Notes: generated by a model from the letters alone, not told the origin. A stretch of DNA of 64,000 nt from Chryseobacterium formosum (GCF_026460885.1 NZ_JAOVZW010000017.1:32891-96890), one strand, 5' to 3'; shown: positions 43,300-51,842, numbered from the stretch's first letter. Numbers and translations: made by a program.

Positions 43300-43686
43300 T
43301 TATTTATTTTCAAAAACATCTTCTCTGATATTATTTTTATGTGTTCGTCCCCACTCGGAAAGCGCTATTATAACCGGCTTCAGTGTTTTGCTGTAGTCTG
43401 TCGAAATATATTCTACCACGACAGGCGTTTGCTCGCTGTGAACGATTCTTTTGACAAAACCATTTAATTCTAAATCTTTCAACTCGTTCGAAAGCACCCT
43501 TGCCGATATTCCGGTAACGATTCTCTGAAGCTCATTGAACCGAATATTGCCATGTTCCTGCAAAGCAATAATAATTTTCAGTTTCCATTTTCCTCCAATG
43601 ACGTAAATCGCATCTTCAACGGAAGAAAGACTTTCAGTACATCTTTGATGAGTAATAGGCTCTTCGATAGCAAAACTTGTTTCCAT
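43300..43686 (-). CDS. HxlR family transcriptional regulator (YodB-like)
   Basis: The start is the ATG at 43686-43684 (METSFAIEEPITHQRC), giving 128 aa; an in-frame extension to 43773 covers the operator region and is unlikely. The winged helix is clear: VEDAIYVIGGKWKLKIIIAL, IRFNELQRIVTGISARVLSN, ELKDLELNGFVKRIVH. A single cysteine at residue 16 sits where redox- and quinone-sensing HxlR proteins such as YodB and CatR have theirs. It is divergent from an azoreductase gene, and a palindromic operator lies between them. In Bacillus, YodB represses azoR1, so the same logic is likely here. Confidence 0.9.
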   Translation of the reverse strand: METSFAIEEPITHQRCTESLSSVEDAIYVIGGKWKLKIIIALQEHGNIRFNELQRIVTGISARVLSNELKDLELNGFVKRIVHSEQTPVVVEYISTDYSKTLKPVIIALSEWGRTHKNNIREDVFENK

Positions 43687-43707
43687 ACGTAAAACTTTAA
43701 CTAACCC

Positions 43708-43747
43708 AAAGGTTACTACTAACCTTTTGTTTACTACTAACTTTTGA
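43708..43747. promoter_or_regulatory. Palindromic HxlR operator candidates
   Basis: AAAGGTTACTACTAACCTTT at 43708-43727 is a perfect palindrome with 8-bp arms around CTAC. A related half, TTTACTACTAACTTTTG, follows at about 43731-43747, next to the azoreductase promoter. The pair is a good candidate for the binding sites of the divergent HxlR regulator. Confidence 0.72.
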
Positions 43748-43761
43748 TAAGCAAATGTACA

Positions 43762-43769
43762 TAATTTTG
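43762..43769 (+). promoter_or_regulatory. Candidate -7 box (TAATTTTG) for the azoreductase gene
   Basis: TAATTTTG matches TAnnTTTG 24 bp before the ATG at 43794. TTTG at 43743-43746 is a possible -33 with slightly short spacing (15 bp), and it overlaps the second operator repeat. Confidence 0.6.
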
Positions 43770-43793
43770 TCAAAGAAATTTAAAATTAAAAAA

Positions 43794-44396
43794 ATGAAAC
43801 AAATTTTGCGCATTATCTCAAGCCCGAGAATAGAAGTATCTGCAAGCAGAAAATTAGGAAGTGCTGTATTGGAAAAAATTCTGGAGAAATACCCTGACAG
43901 CAATGTAAAAGAACGTGATTTAACCAAAAATCTCGTTCCGCTTTTGGAAGATGTCCACATCAATTCATTTTTCACACCGTCAGAAAGCCGTTCTCCCGAG
44001 CAGGAAACCATCAATCAATATTCCGAAAGTTTGATTTCGGAGCTGCAGGAGGCAGACATCATCATTATAGAATCTCCGATGTACAATTTCTCTGTTCCTG
44101 CCACATTGAGAGCCTATTTTGATTACACTTCGAGAGCAGGATATACTTTCAGTTATGACGAAAATGGACCAAAAGGACTGCTGAATAATAAAAAATTATA
44201 TGTTGCTTTTTCGTCAGGAAATATCTATTCACAAGGGCCTTACCAAATTTACGATTCTAATGTACCTTATGTCAAGAATGTATTTGGTTTCTACGGTGTC
44301 ACTGATGTCAGTGTTTTCCGTGCAGAAGGACTGTCAATCCCGGGAATTATGGAAAATGCTTTAGAAAAAGGAATTGAAAGTATTGTGATTGATTGA
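43794..44396 (+). CDS. azoR: FMN-dependent NADH-azoreductase
   Basis: The start is the ATG at 43794 (MKQILRIISSPRIEVSASRK), giving 200 aa, the normal AzoR length; an upstream in-frame TTG lies in the promoter. It has the flavodoxin-like fold with the FMN loop ISSPRIEVSASR, the MYNFSVPATLRAYFDYTSRAGYTF active-site segment and VAFSSGNIY. AzoR reduces azo dyes and quinones with NADH and protects against electrophiles. It is divergent from the HxlR gene that probably represses it. Confidence 0.92.
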   Translation: MKQILRIISSPRIEVSASRKLGSAVLEKILEKYPDSNVKERDLTKNLVPLLEDVHINSFFTPSESRSPEQETINQYSESLISELQEADIIIIESPMYNFSVPATLRAYFDYTSRAGYTFSYDENGPKGLLNNKKLYVAFSSGNIYSQGPYQIYDSNVPYVKNVFGFYGVTDVSVFRAEGLSIPGIMENALEKGIESIVID

Positions 44397-44420
44397 TTTC
44401 AAGTGATTGTTAGATAAATT

Positions 44421-44491
44421 TTCTCTCGCTGATTAATCAAATTTTGCAGATTATGTTTTAAATCTGCTTCATCTGCTCAATCTGCGAGAAA
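44421..44491. repeat. CTCTCGC...AATCTGCGAGAA repeat, second copy
   Basis: TTCTCTCGCTGATT on the left and AATCTGCGAGAA on the right form an imperfect inverted repeat of the 43228 family, with AAATCTGCTTCATCTGCTCA inside. It sits between the azoreductase stop and the terminator. Confidence 0.78.
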
Positions 44492-44496
44492 CAAAA

Positions 44497-44520
44497 AAAG
44501 ACTGCAATTTGCAGTCTTTT
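44497..44520. terminator. Bidirectional terminator between azoR and pyrC
   Basis: AAAAGACTGCAA pairs with TTGCAGTCTTTT, a perfect 12-bp stem whose innermost pairs must open to form a loop. A run on one side and T run on the other serve both convergent genes. Confidence 0.9.
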
Positions 44521-44523
44521 AAT

Positions 44524-45864
44524 CTATTCCTGAACTTCAAAAAGCAATCGCTCTCCGAATTTCTCTTCATTGATTTTTCCGTTGTCATAAACTAGATTTC
44601 CGTTGACAAAAGTATGGGTGACTTTAGAATTAAAATTCATTCCTTCAAGCGGACTCCAGCCACATTTGTAAAGGATATTTTCTTTGGCAACCGTCCAGTT
44701 TTCTTCTAAATCTACCAAAACCAAATCTGCTTTATAGCCTTCTCTCACAAAACCTCTTTTCTCCACTCTGAAAAGAATAGCAGGATTATGACACATCTTT
44801 TCAACTATTTTCTCAAGAGTAATTTTTCCGTTTCTAAAATTCTCCAGCATCACGACCAATGAATGCTGAACCAAAGGCGCTCCGGAAGGGCATTTTGTAT
44901 AAACATTTTGCTTTTCTTCCCAAGTGTGTGGCGCATGGTCTGTAGCAATCACATCGATTCTGTCATCAAGCAAAGCTTCCCAAAGCCCGTCTTTGTCTTT
45001 CTGAGTTTTTACTGCTGGATTCCATTTAATTAATCCGCCTTTGGTATCGTAATCTTCATTCGTAAAAGTCAGATGATGAACACAAACTTCGGCCGTTATT
45101 TTTTTATCTTTTAATGGAATGTCATTTCTGAAAAGCTCCGTTTCAATCGCTGTTGACAAATGGAAAACGTGAAGTCTTGCTCCAGTTTTCTTCGCTAGTT
45201 CAATCGCTTTTGATGACGATTTATAACAAGCTTCCTCACTTCTTATCAAATGATGGAATTTTACAGGAATATCTTCGCCGTATTCATCTAAATATTTTTG
45301 AGTATTTTCTCTAATAGTTGCTTCATCCTCACAATGAACCGCAATAAGCATTTTGGTATTGCTGAAAATATTTTCTAATGTTTCAGGATTGTCAACCAAC
45401 ATATTTCCTGTTGATGAACCTAAAAATAATTTGATTCCGGGAACATTTCTTGGATTTGTTTTTAAAACTTCCTCTAAATTATCATTTGTTCCGCCCATCA
45501 TAAAACCGTAATTCGCATAAGCTTTTTGAGAACCAATCTCGTATTTATCTGCCAACAATTCCTGAGTTACAGCATTTGGAACGGTGTTCGGCTGGTCGAT
45601 GAAACTTGTGATTCCGCCTGCGATTGCAGATTTTGATTCGGTTTCGATGTCACCTTTGTGCGTTAAACCCGGTTCACGGAAATGCACTTGGTCATCAATA
45701 ATTCCCGGCAACAAATATTTTCCGGAAGCATCGATAATTTGGTCAACATTTTCTTCAGAAATATTTTTCGAAATCTGTGAAATCAAATCATTTTCAATCA
45801 GAATATCACTTTGGAAAACCAGATTTTCATTGACGATTTGGGCGTTTTTTATTAGAATTTTCAT
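44524..45864 (-). CDS. pyrC: Dihydroorotase
   Basis: The 446-aa amidohydrolase carries the dihydroorotase landmarks: LLPGIIDDQVHFREPGLTHK, SAIAGGITSFIDQPNTVPN, VHCEDEATI, RLHVFHLST, VCVHHLTFTNEDYD, VIATDHAPHTWEEK and AILFRVEKRG. It forms dihydroorotate in pyrimidine synthesis. In the usual metal-binding DxHxH near the N-terminus the first His is Gln (DDQVH); I recall this form in Bacteroidota dihydroorotases, where it may be normal. No other pyr gene is adjacent. Confidence 0.92.
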   Translation of the reverse strand: MKILIKNAQIVNENLVFQSDILIENDLISQISKNISEENVDQIIDASGKYLLPGIIDDQVHFREPGLTHKGDIETESKSAIAGGITSFIDQPNTVPNAVTQELLADKYEIGSQKAYANYGFMMGGTNDNLEEVLKTNPRNVPGIKLFLGSSTGNMLVDNPETLENIFSNTKMLIAVHCEDEATIRENTQKYLDEYGEDIPVKFHHLIRSEEACYKSSSKAIELAKKTGARLHVFHLSTAIETELFRNDIPLKDKKITAEVCVHHLTFTNEDYDTKGGLIKWNPAVKTQKDKDGLWEALLDDRIDVIATDHAPHTWEEKQNVYTKCPSGAPLVQHSLVVMLENFRNGKITLEKIVEKMCHNPAILFRVEKRGFVREGYKADLVLVDLEENWTVAKENILYKCGWSPLEGMNFNSKVTHTFVNGNLVYDNGKINEEKFGERLLFEVQE

Positions 45865-45960
45865 TTTTACTTTTTAGATATAAAGATTTGTATTGCACAA
45901 ATTTAATATTTTCAGGAATGATTTTTAAACTTAAGTCTGAAAATTGTGAATTCTAATATT

Positions 45961-45968
45961 TACATTTG
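45961..45968 (+). promoter_or_regulatory. Candidate -7 box (TACATTTG) for the flippase gene
   Basis: TACATTTG matches TAnnTTTG. It overlaps an in-frame TTG at 45966, so translation more likely begins at the TTG at 45987. Confidence 0.5.
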
Positions 45969-45986
45969 CACTTTAAAAAAATTAAT

Positions 45987-47441
45987 TTGTACAAGAAATT
46001 ATTTGGGCAAACCGCTGTATATGGACTGAGTTCGGTTTTGGTAAGAATTTTTCCGTTTCTTATTGCGCCAATCGTTACGAAAGCTTTCGGACCTTCTGCT
46101 TCGTCACCTTTTGTAGATTGGTATTCTATTGCTGGAGTAATTACGGTTTTCCTGACTCATGGAATGGAAACTTCTTTTTTCCGTTTTGCTCAGGAAGGTG
46201 ATATTGATAAGAAAACTTTAGTTTCAACTTGTGCTTTAAGTGTTTTAGGAACAGGATTTATTTATCTGATTTTAGGGTATGTTTTTAGGCAGGATTTAGC
46301 AAATGCTTTTGAAACTCCAGATCAAGTTAATTATCTGATTATTTTTCTTTTTATTTTATCTTTTGATGCATTTTCAACAATACCTTCTGCAGTTTTAAGG
46401 CTAGAAGGAAAACCTGTTCAATATATGCTTTCAAAAGTAATCGGATCTTTGGCTTATTACTTTTTGGTTGTATTTTTTATTAAATGGCTTCCAAATTATC
46501 CCAACGGAATTTTAGGAATGAAATATGATCCTGAAATTGGTGTCGGGTATGTTTTCATTGCCAATTTGGTGCAAAGTATTATCACTTTAGCTATTGTAGG
46601 AAAGGAATTTGTGAATTTCAGTTTTAAAAAGTTTGATTTTAAACTTTGGAAAAGAATCATGAATTATTCATGGCCGGTTATGATTGCGGGATTGGCAGGA
46701 ATCATTAATCAGACTTTAGACAGACAGTTTTTGAAATATTTACTTCCAAAAGAAGAAGCTAAACATCAGATTGGAATTTACGGAGCGGTTTATAAAATTG
46801 CTACATTTATTACAGTTTTCAGACAGGCATATCAATTGGGGATTGAACCTTATTTCTTCTCAAGTTTTAAAGATAAAAACAACCATAAAACTTATGCAGT
46901 TTTGATGGATGTTTTTGTGATTTGTAACTGTTTAATTTATATCGGATTGATGGTAAATCTTCAGTGGATTTCTGAAAAATATTTAAAAAACCCATTGTAT
47001 TATGAAGGAATTGAAATTATTCCGTTCGTGATGTTAGGTGCGTTATTTTTAGGAATTTATTTAAATCTTTCAATTTGGTATAAACTTTCAGATCAAACGA
47101 GAGTAGGACTTTACATTTCTTTAATTGGAGCAACAATTACAATCTTCATCAACTTTACATTTATTCCAACTTATGGGTATTGGGCAAGTGCATTTGCTGC
47201 ATTAATTACTTATACAAGCATGATGGTAATTTCATATTTTTGGGGAAGAGCACAATATCCCATTCATTATAACGTCAAAAAAATAGCAGTATATTTATCG
47301 CTGTCAATTGCCATTTCGATGGTTTCGTTTTACTATTTCCGAGAGAATTATTTAATAGGAAACGGCTTGTTTATCTTCTTCATAGCTTTTTTAATTTATA
47401 ATGAAAAAACGATGATCAACAAAATACTTAGAAAATCTTAA
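45987..47441 (+). CDS. Polysaccharide flippase (Wzx/MATE superfamily)
   Basis: The 484-aa protein has about 12-14 membrane helices (for example VYGLSSVLVRIFPFLIAPIV, FIYLILGYVF, WPVMIAGLAGIINQTLDRQF, YWASAFAALITYTSMMVISYFWG). It belongs to the polysaccharide transporter/RfbX group that flips lipid-linked oligosaccharides across the inner membrane. The start is a TTG at 45987 (MYKKLFGQTAVYGLSSV), chosen because an earlier TTG lies in the -7 box. The next gene, a nucleotidyltransferase 27 bp later, fits a cell-surface polysaccharide role. Confidence 0.88.
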   Translation: MYKKLFGQTAVYGLSSVLVRIFPFLIAPIVTKAFGPSASSPFVDWYSIAGVITVFLTHGMETSFFRFAQEGDIDKKTLVSTCALSVLGTGFIYLILGYVFRQDLANAFETPDQVNYLIIFLFILSFDAFSTIPSAVLRLEGKPVQYMLSKVIGSLAYYFLVVFFIKWLPNYPNGILGMKYDPEIGVGYVFIANLVQSIITLAIVGKEFVNFSFKKFDFKLWKRIMNYSWPVMIAGLAGIINQTLDRQFLKYLLPKEEAKHQIGIYGAVYKIATFITVFRQAYQLGIEPYFFSSFKDKNNHKTYAVLMDVFVICNCLIYIGLMVNLQWISEKYLKNPLYYEGIEIIPFVMLGALFLGIYLNLSIWYKLSDQTRVGLYISLIGATITIFINFTFIPTYGYWASAFAALITYTSMMVISYFWGRAQYPIHYNVKKIAVYLSLSIAISMVSFYYFRENYLIGNGLFIFFIAFLIYNEKTMINKILRKS

Positions 47442-47468
47442 AATTCAAATTAAAACTATACATATAAA

Positions 47469-48485
47469 ATGAAAATAATTGTTCCAATGGCCGGAAAAGG
47501 CTCAAGATTGAGACCACATACGTTAACCGTTCCAAAACCATTGATTCCGATTGCCGGAAAACCCATTGTGCAAAGATTAGTAGAAGATATTGCAAAAGTT
47601 GCAGGAGAAACAATTGATGAAGTAGCTTTCATCATTGGTGATTTTGGAGCTGAGGTAGAGGCTTCATTAATTAAAATTGCTGAAAAATTAGGCGCAAAAG
47701 GAACTATTTATCATCAGCTTGAACCTCTTGGTACAGCTCACTCTATAAAATGTGCAGAAGAATCAATGCAGGGAAATGTTGTAATTGCTTATGCAGATAC
47801 ACTTTTCAGAGCAGATTTTACGTTAGACACCAATTCTGACGGTGTAATTTGGGTAAAAAAAGTAGATGATCCTTCAGCTTTTGGAGTTGTAAAATTAGAT
47901 GACTACGGTTTTATTACTGATTTTATAGAAAAACCACAAACTTTCATTTCAGATCTTGCGATTATTGGAATTTATTATTTCAACTCAGCAGAAAAATTGA
48001 TGGATGAGATTAATCACATCATGGATAACAACATTAAAGTTAGTGGAGAGTATCAATTAACAACGGCTTTAGAAAATCTTCGTCAGAAAGGTGCAAAATT
48101 CTCTTTAGGTAAAGTTGATGATTGGATGGATTGTGGAAATAAAAATGCTACAGTTGAAACCAACGGTAAGATTTTGGAATACGAAAAAGACGAATTTACA
48201 GGATTTCCTCAGTCTGCAAATATCCAAAACTCTTTGATTATTCAGCCTTGTTATATTGGTGAAGATGTTGAGATTTCAAACTCTAAGATTGGACCTTACG
48301 TTTCTTTAGGAAAAGGTACAAAAATTATCAACTCTAATATTGATAACTCTTTGATTCAGGAAAAAACAGTAATTGATCATGGAAATCTTTCCAACTCTAT
48401 GATAGGAAGTTCAGCTCATTATTTCGGAGTTGCAAGAGAAATTTCTTTAGGAGATTTTTCTGTTTTAGACTTTTTATCAAAATAA
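47469..48485 (+). CDS. Sugar nucleotidyltransferase with left-handed beta-helix domain
   Basis: The 338-aa protein has the nucleotidyltransferase signature MAGKGSRLRPHTLTVPKPLI, the substrate loops HQLEPLGTAHSIKCAEESM and VIAYADTLF, and a C-terminal hexapeptide-repeat region (about 250-330; NSKIGPYVSLGKGTKIINSN). It activates a sugar-1-phosphate to an NDP-sugar for surface polysaccharide; glucose-1-phosphate thymidylyl- or uridylyl-transfer is likely but not decided. It follows the flippase by 27 bp. Confidence 0.88.
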   Translation: MKIIVPMAGKGSRLRPHTLTVPKPLIPIAGKPIVQRLVEDIAKVAGETIDEVAFIIGDFGAEVEASLIKIAEKLGAKGTIYHQLEPLGTAHSIKCAEESMQGNVVIAYADTLFRADFTLDTNSDGVIWVKKVDDPSAFGVVKLDDYGFITDFIEKPQTFISDLAIIGIYYFNSAEKLMDEINHIMDNNIKVSGEYQLTTALENLRQKGAKFSLGKVDDWMDCGNKNATVETNGKILEYEKDEFTGFPQSANIQNSLIIQPCYIGEDVEISNSKIGPYVSLGKGTKIINSNIDNSLIQEKTVIDHGNLSNSMIGSSAHYFGVAREISLGDFSVLDFLSK

Positions 48486-48508
48486 ATTAAACTAAAATAA
48501 CGTTGACA

Positions 48509-48537
48509 AAACCACACAATACCATTTTGTGTGGTTT
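48509..48537 (+). terminator. Hairpin after the nucleotidyltransferase gene
   Basis: AAACCACACAA pairs perfectly with TTGTGTGGTTT (11 bp) around a short loop. The T run afterwards is short, so termination may be weak. It lies just before the promoter of the next operon. Confidence 0.7.
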
Positions 48538-48573
48538 GGCGTTAATATTGTAAAAGATTATTTAAATTTGAAT

Positions 48574-49419
48574 ATGAAAAATTGGGCTATCTTATTGATA
48601 ATTACACTCACAATACTTTCCTGTAAAAGCAGAAAAGCACTAAATCAGACTTCTTCTGAGAATGATAGCATCCAAGTGGAAAATTCAGACGATAAGAACG
48701 ACCCGAAAAATGCCAAAAACATTCAGGATCGATTGACTTTTTATGAAAAAATTCTTCTTCATCCTAAATTTGAGCATGTAAAAATCAATAGTAAAATCAC
48801 AGCAAGCGATCTGAGAGTAAGCCCACTTGACGCAACAATTTATATTGAAAACGATAAAAAAACATGGGCAAATATTTCTTTTTGGGGAATTAATGCTGCG
48901 AGAGCAATTATAACTCCGGAAGGAATAAAAGCTATTGATAAATACAACAAAAATTACATCGATTCCGATTTTGATTATCTAAATAATTTTCTAAACGTTA
49001 ATTTCATTGATTATAAAACTTTGGAAAAACTGTTGATGGGACGTACTTTTATGCATATTACCAATAGCAACTCAAATATTGTTAAAAATAGTGAAGGATA
49101 TCAGTTAACTTCAATTACCAACCAGAAAATTGTAACGGATGATGTTGTACGTGAATATAAAGTTGAAATGCAGTATACTAACGATTTTAATTTAAATTGG
49201 GTAAAATTACAAGATGTAAAATCCAATGATGCCATTGAAATCGTATATGAAAACTGGGAGACCTTCCCGAACGAAGTAAAGCTTCCTAAAAATGTTAAAA
49301 TAATTATAAAAGGCTCAAAATCGAGTCAAATTTTACTGGAAAACACGAAATTTGACTTTTCGAGGATGGAAACACCCTATTCAGTTCCAGCCAATTATAA
49401 GAAAATTGATATTAAATGA
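48574..49419 (+). CDS. DUF4292 lipoprotein
   Basis: The start is the ATG at 48574 (MKNWAILLIITLTILSCKSR) with lipobox TILSC (Cys17); earlier in-frame starts precede a -7 box (TAAATTTG at 48563-48570). The 281-aa protein has the DUF4292 pattern: IDKYNKNYIDSDFDYLNNFL, LEKLLMGRTF, VEMQYTNDFNLNWVKLQDV, IEIVYENWETFPNEVKLPK. The family resembles LolB/LolA-like and outer-membrane lipoprotein carriers in fold; the function is unknown. It overlaps the EnvC-like gene by 4 bp (ATGA). Confidence 0.86.
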   Translation: MKNWAILLIITLTILSCKSRKALNQTSSENDSIQVENSDDKNDPKNAKNIQDRLTFYEKILLHPKFEHVKINSKITASDLRVSPLDATIYIENDKKTWANISFWGINAARAIITPEGIKAIDKYNKNYIDSDFDYLNNFLNVNFIDYKTLEKLLMGRTFMHITNSNSNIVKNSEGYQLTSITNQKIVTDDVVREYKVEMQYTNDFNLNWVKLQDVKSNDAIEIVYENWETFPNEVKLPKNVKIIIKGSKSSQILLENTKFDFSRMETPYSVPANYKKIDIK

Positions 49420-50975
49420 TTAAAAAAATTAGCTTTTTATTAGGCATTTTACTGTTCGGTTTACAATATGGTCAACAAAACAAAGAACAGTTACAAAAGC
49501 AAAATGCTGATCTAAAAAAACAGATATCACAGATAAATTCAGATTTGGCTAAAACCAGAAACGAATCAAAATTATCTTTATCATATTTAAATAACGTTAA
49601 TAAAAAACTAGCGCTCAGAGAAAAAGTTTTTAATAATACACAGAAAGAAAAAAGATTTATAGAAGACGAAATCTATCTGCGTCAGCTTGAAATAAACAAA
49701 CAAAATCGTGAACTTGCTGTCTTAAGAAAAAACTATGCGCAGGTTTTGGTGAATGCCTATAAAAACAAAGGTGTACAAAATAAAGTAACTTTTATTCTTT
49801 CATCAAAAAGTTTAGGTGAAGCATTACGAAGAGTTCAGTATTTGAAGCAATATTCAGATTATCAGGATAAAAAAGCAGCAGAAATAACGACTGCAGCAGT
49901 TCAGCTTAAAAAATCTGTTGATCAGAAGAAGAGATCAGCTATGGAAAAAGAAAATTTACTTGTTAATCAGAAAAAAGATTTAACGACAATAAATGTTGAG
50001 CGTGAACAGAAAGAGCAGTTGGTTACAGAATTCAAAAAGAATGAGTCTAAGCTTACTGCCGATTTAAAGCAAAAACAATCTCAGTCTAAAGCTTTAGAAG
50101 GACAAATCAGAGCAATTATTGCAGAAGAAATAAGAATTGCCAAAGCAGAAGAAGAAAGCAGAAGAAAGGCTGAAGCAGAAAAAATTCGTTTAGCTAAAAT
50201 AGCAGCAGAAAGAGAAAAAGCAAGGATTGATGCTGAAGCAAAAGCTCGTGCAGAAGCTTTAGAAAGAGAAAGAAAACTAGCTGAAGCAGAAGTAAAAAAA
50301 GCAAATGAATTAGCCGCAAAAAGAGCAGAAGAAGAAAGGAAAAGAAATGAGGATGCTGCAAGAAGTGAGGCAAGCGCAAAAGATGAAGCAAGAAAAATAG
50401 CTGCTAAAAAAGCTTCTGAAGATGCAACGACAAAAGCAAAAGAAGCGTCTGAAAAACTAAGAGAAGCAAGAGAAGCAGAAGCAGCTTTAGTAAAGAAAAA
50501 AGATGAAGACAAAAAAGCTGCAGAAACTAAAGCGATGACCAATTACGGAGTTTCGGCTCCAGCTGCAGGAAGTAATTTCGTTTCCAACAAAGGAAGAATT
50601 TCTATGCCTGCTCAAGGAACAATTACCCATAGATTTGGTAAACAACAGCATCCTGTCTTTAAAAATATTTGGGAGGAAAACAACGGAATAAAAATATCTG
50701 TAGCAAAAGGAACTTCGGCAAGAGCAGTTTTTCCTGGAACAGTTTCTCAGGTGATTCCTTCCGCAGACGGTACCAAAACCGTAATGATAAAGCATGGTGA
50801 TTATTTTACCATTTATTCAAATCTTAGTAGCAATACTGTTTCAAAGAACCAACAGGTTTCTGCGGGAACAGTTGTAGGAGCAGTTGCACAGGATTTTGAT
50901 GGAAGCTATACTCTTGATTTCCAGATTTGGAACGGAAGTCAGGCTGTCGATCCTCTTAGTTGGGTTTCGTATTAA
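49416..50975 (+). CDS. EnvC-like murein hydrolase activator
   Basis: This 519-aa protein has a signal peptide (about 1-20), a long coiled coil (about 20-250), an Ala/Glu/Lys/Arg-rich region (about 250-370, in which AEAEK-type words repeat), and a C-terminal LytM/M23 domain (about 395-519). The M23 zinc ligands are missing: ENNGIKISV replaces the HxxxD motif, YFTIYSNL the HxH partner, and LDFQIW the HxH. Like EnvC it should therefore be non-catalytic and activate a cell-wall amidase during division. It overlaps DUF4292 by 4 bp. Confidence 0.88.
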   Translation: MIKKISFLLGILLFGLQYGQQNKEQLQKQNADLKKQISQINSDLAKTRNESKLSLSYLNNVNKKLALREKVFNNTQKEKRFIEDEIYLRQLEINKQNRELAVLRKNYAQVLVNAYKNKGVQNKVTFILSSKSLGEALRRVQYLKQYSDYQDKKAAEITTAAVQLKKSVDQKKRSAMEKENLLVNQKKDLTTINVEREQKEQLVTEFKKNESKLTADLKQKQSQSKALEGQIRAIIAEEIRIAKAEEESRRKAEAEKIRLAKIAAEREKARIDAEAKARAEALERERKLAEAEVKKANELAAKRAEEERKRNEDAARSEASAKDEARKIAAKKASEDATTKAKEASEKLREAREAEAALVKKKDEDKKAAETKAMTNYGVSAPAAGSNFVSNKGRISMPAQGTITHRFGKQQHPVFKNIWEENNGIKISVAKGTSARAVFPGTVSQVIPSADGTKTVMIKHGDYFTIYSNLSSNTVSKNQQVSAGTVVGAVAQDFDGSYTLDFQIWNGSQAVDPLSWVSY

Positions 50976-51005
50976 AAAAAGATTAACTTTACAAAAAATT
51001 TAGAA

Positions 51006-51218
51006 ATGAATACACTAACAATATTATCATTATCATGGCAACACATCCTTATTGTTGCTATCATCCTTTTATTGCTTTTCGGAGGTAAAAAAATCCCCGA
51101 ATTGATGAGAGGTATGGGTTCTGGAATTAAAGAATTTAAAGATGCTATCAAAGAAGAAGACAAACCAGGTTCTAAAACCGAAAACAATTCTTCAAATAAT
51201 ACAAACAGCAACTTATAA
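51006..51218 (+). CDS. tatA: Sec-independent translocase subunit TatA/E
   Basis: The 70-aa protein has one N-terminal membrane helix ([20 protein letters not shown]) followed by an amphipathic helix ([20 protein letters not shown]) and a polar Asn/Ser tail. The FGGKKIPEL motif is the TatA hallmark. It builds the pore of the twin-arginine pathway. No tatC lies next to it; the position between envelope genes is conserved-looking and may be an operon. Confidence 0.94.
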   Translation: MNTLTILSLSWQHILIVAIILLLLFGGKKIPELMRGMGSGIKEFKDAIKEEDKPGSKTENNSSNNTNSNL

Positions 51219-51230
51219 TTCTCAATTTCA

Positions 51231-51842
51231 ATGAATTTTACTGATACTGCTTGGAAAATCTTCAACCAATCTATTGAAGATTATCATGTATTAGACAGCG
51301 TAGAAACTTCTGTAAAAAACCCGTTTGAAAGTGACACTTTGGAACGTATTTTGTATGCTAAAAACTGGATTGATACCGTTCAATGGCATTTGGAAGATAT
51401 AATTAGAGATGAAAATATAGATCCTGTAGAGGCTCTTCAGCTAAAAAGAACAATAGATTCTTCAAATCAGAAAAGAACTGATTTGGTAGAATTTATAGAC
51501 AGTTGGTTTTTAGATAAATATAAAAATATTACTCCAAAATCTGATGCTAAAATAAATACTGAAACTCCAGCTTGGGCTGTTGACAGGTTATCTATTTTAG
51601 CATTAAAGGTTTATCACATGTCGTTAGAAGCAAACAGAGAATCTGCTTCTGAAGAGCACCGTTTAAATTGCCAGGCAAAATTAAATGTACTGCTTACTCA
51701 GAAAGAAGATTTATCTACTTCTATTATTCAATTGCTTACAGATATTGAAAACGGTGATGTTAAGATGAAAGTGTACAAACAGATGAAGATGTACAATGAT
51801 GAAAGTCTTAACCCAATCCTTTATCAAAAGGAGCAAAAATGA
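51231..51842 (+). CDS. DUF4254 domain protein
   Basis: The 203-aa protein has the DUF4254 pattern: ILYAKNWIDTVQWHLEDIIR, PVEALQLKRTIDSSNQKRTD, WAVDRLSILALKVYHMSLEA, LLTQKEDLSTSIIQLLTDIE. It is entirely helical with no signal or membrane segment; the function is unknown. The next lipoprotein gene overlaps its end by 4 bp (ATGA). Confidence 0.86.
   Translation: MNFTDTAWKIFNQSIEDYHVLDSVETSVKNPFESDTLERILYAKNWIDTVQWHLEDIIRDENIDPVEALQLKRTIDSSNQKRTDLVEFIDSWFLDKYKNITPKSDAKINTETPAWAVDRLSILALKVYHMSLEANRESASEEHRLNCQAKLNVLLTQKEDLSTSIIQLLTDIENGDVKMKVYKQMKMYNDESLNPILYQKEQK

Noticed and set aside
43687..43773. 29-residue extension of the HxlR protein
   Set aside because: It covers the palindromic operator and is not in the family.
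50081..50542. 153-codon reverse frame opposite the EnvC-like coiled coil
   Set aside because: Antisense of a GCA/GAA/AAA-rich repeat region gives a long Ser/Ala/Phe frame by composition alone.
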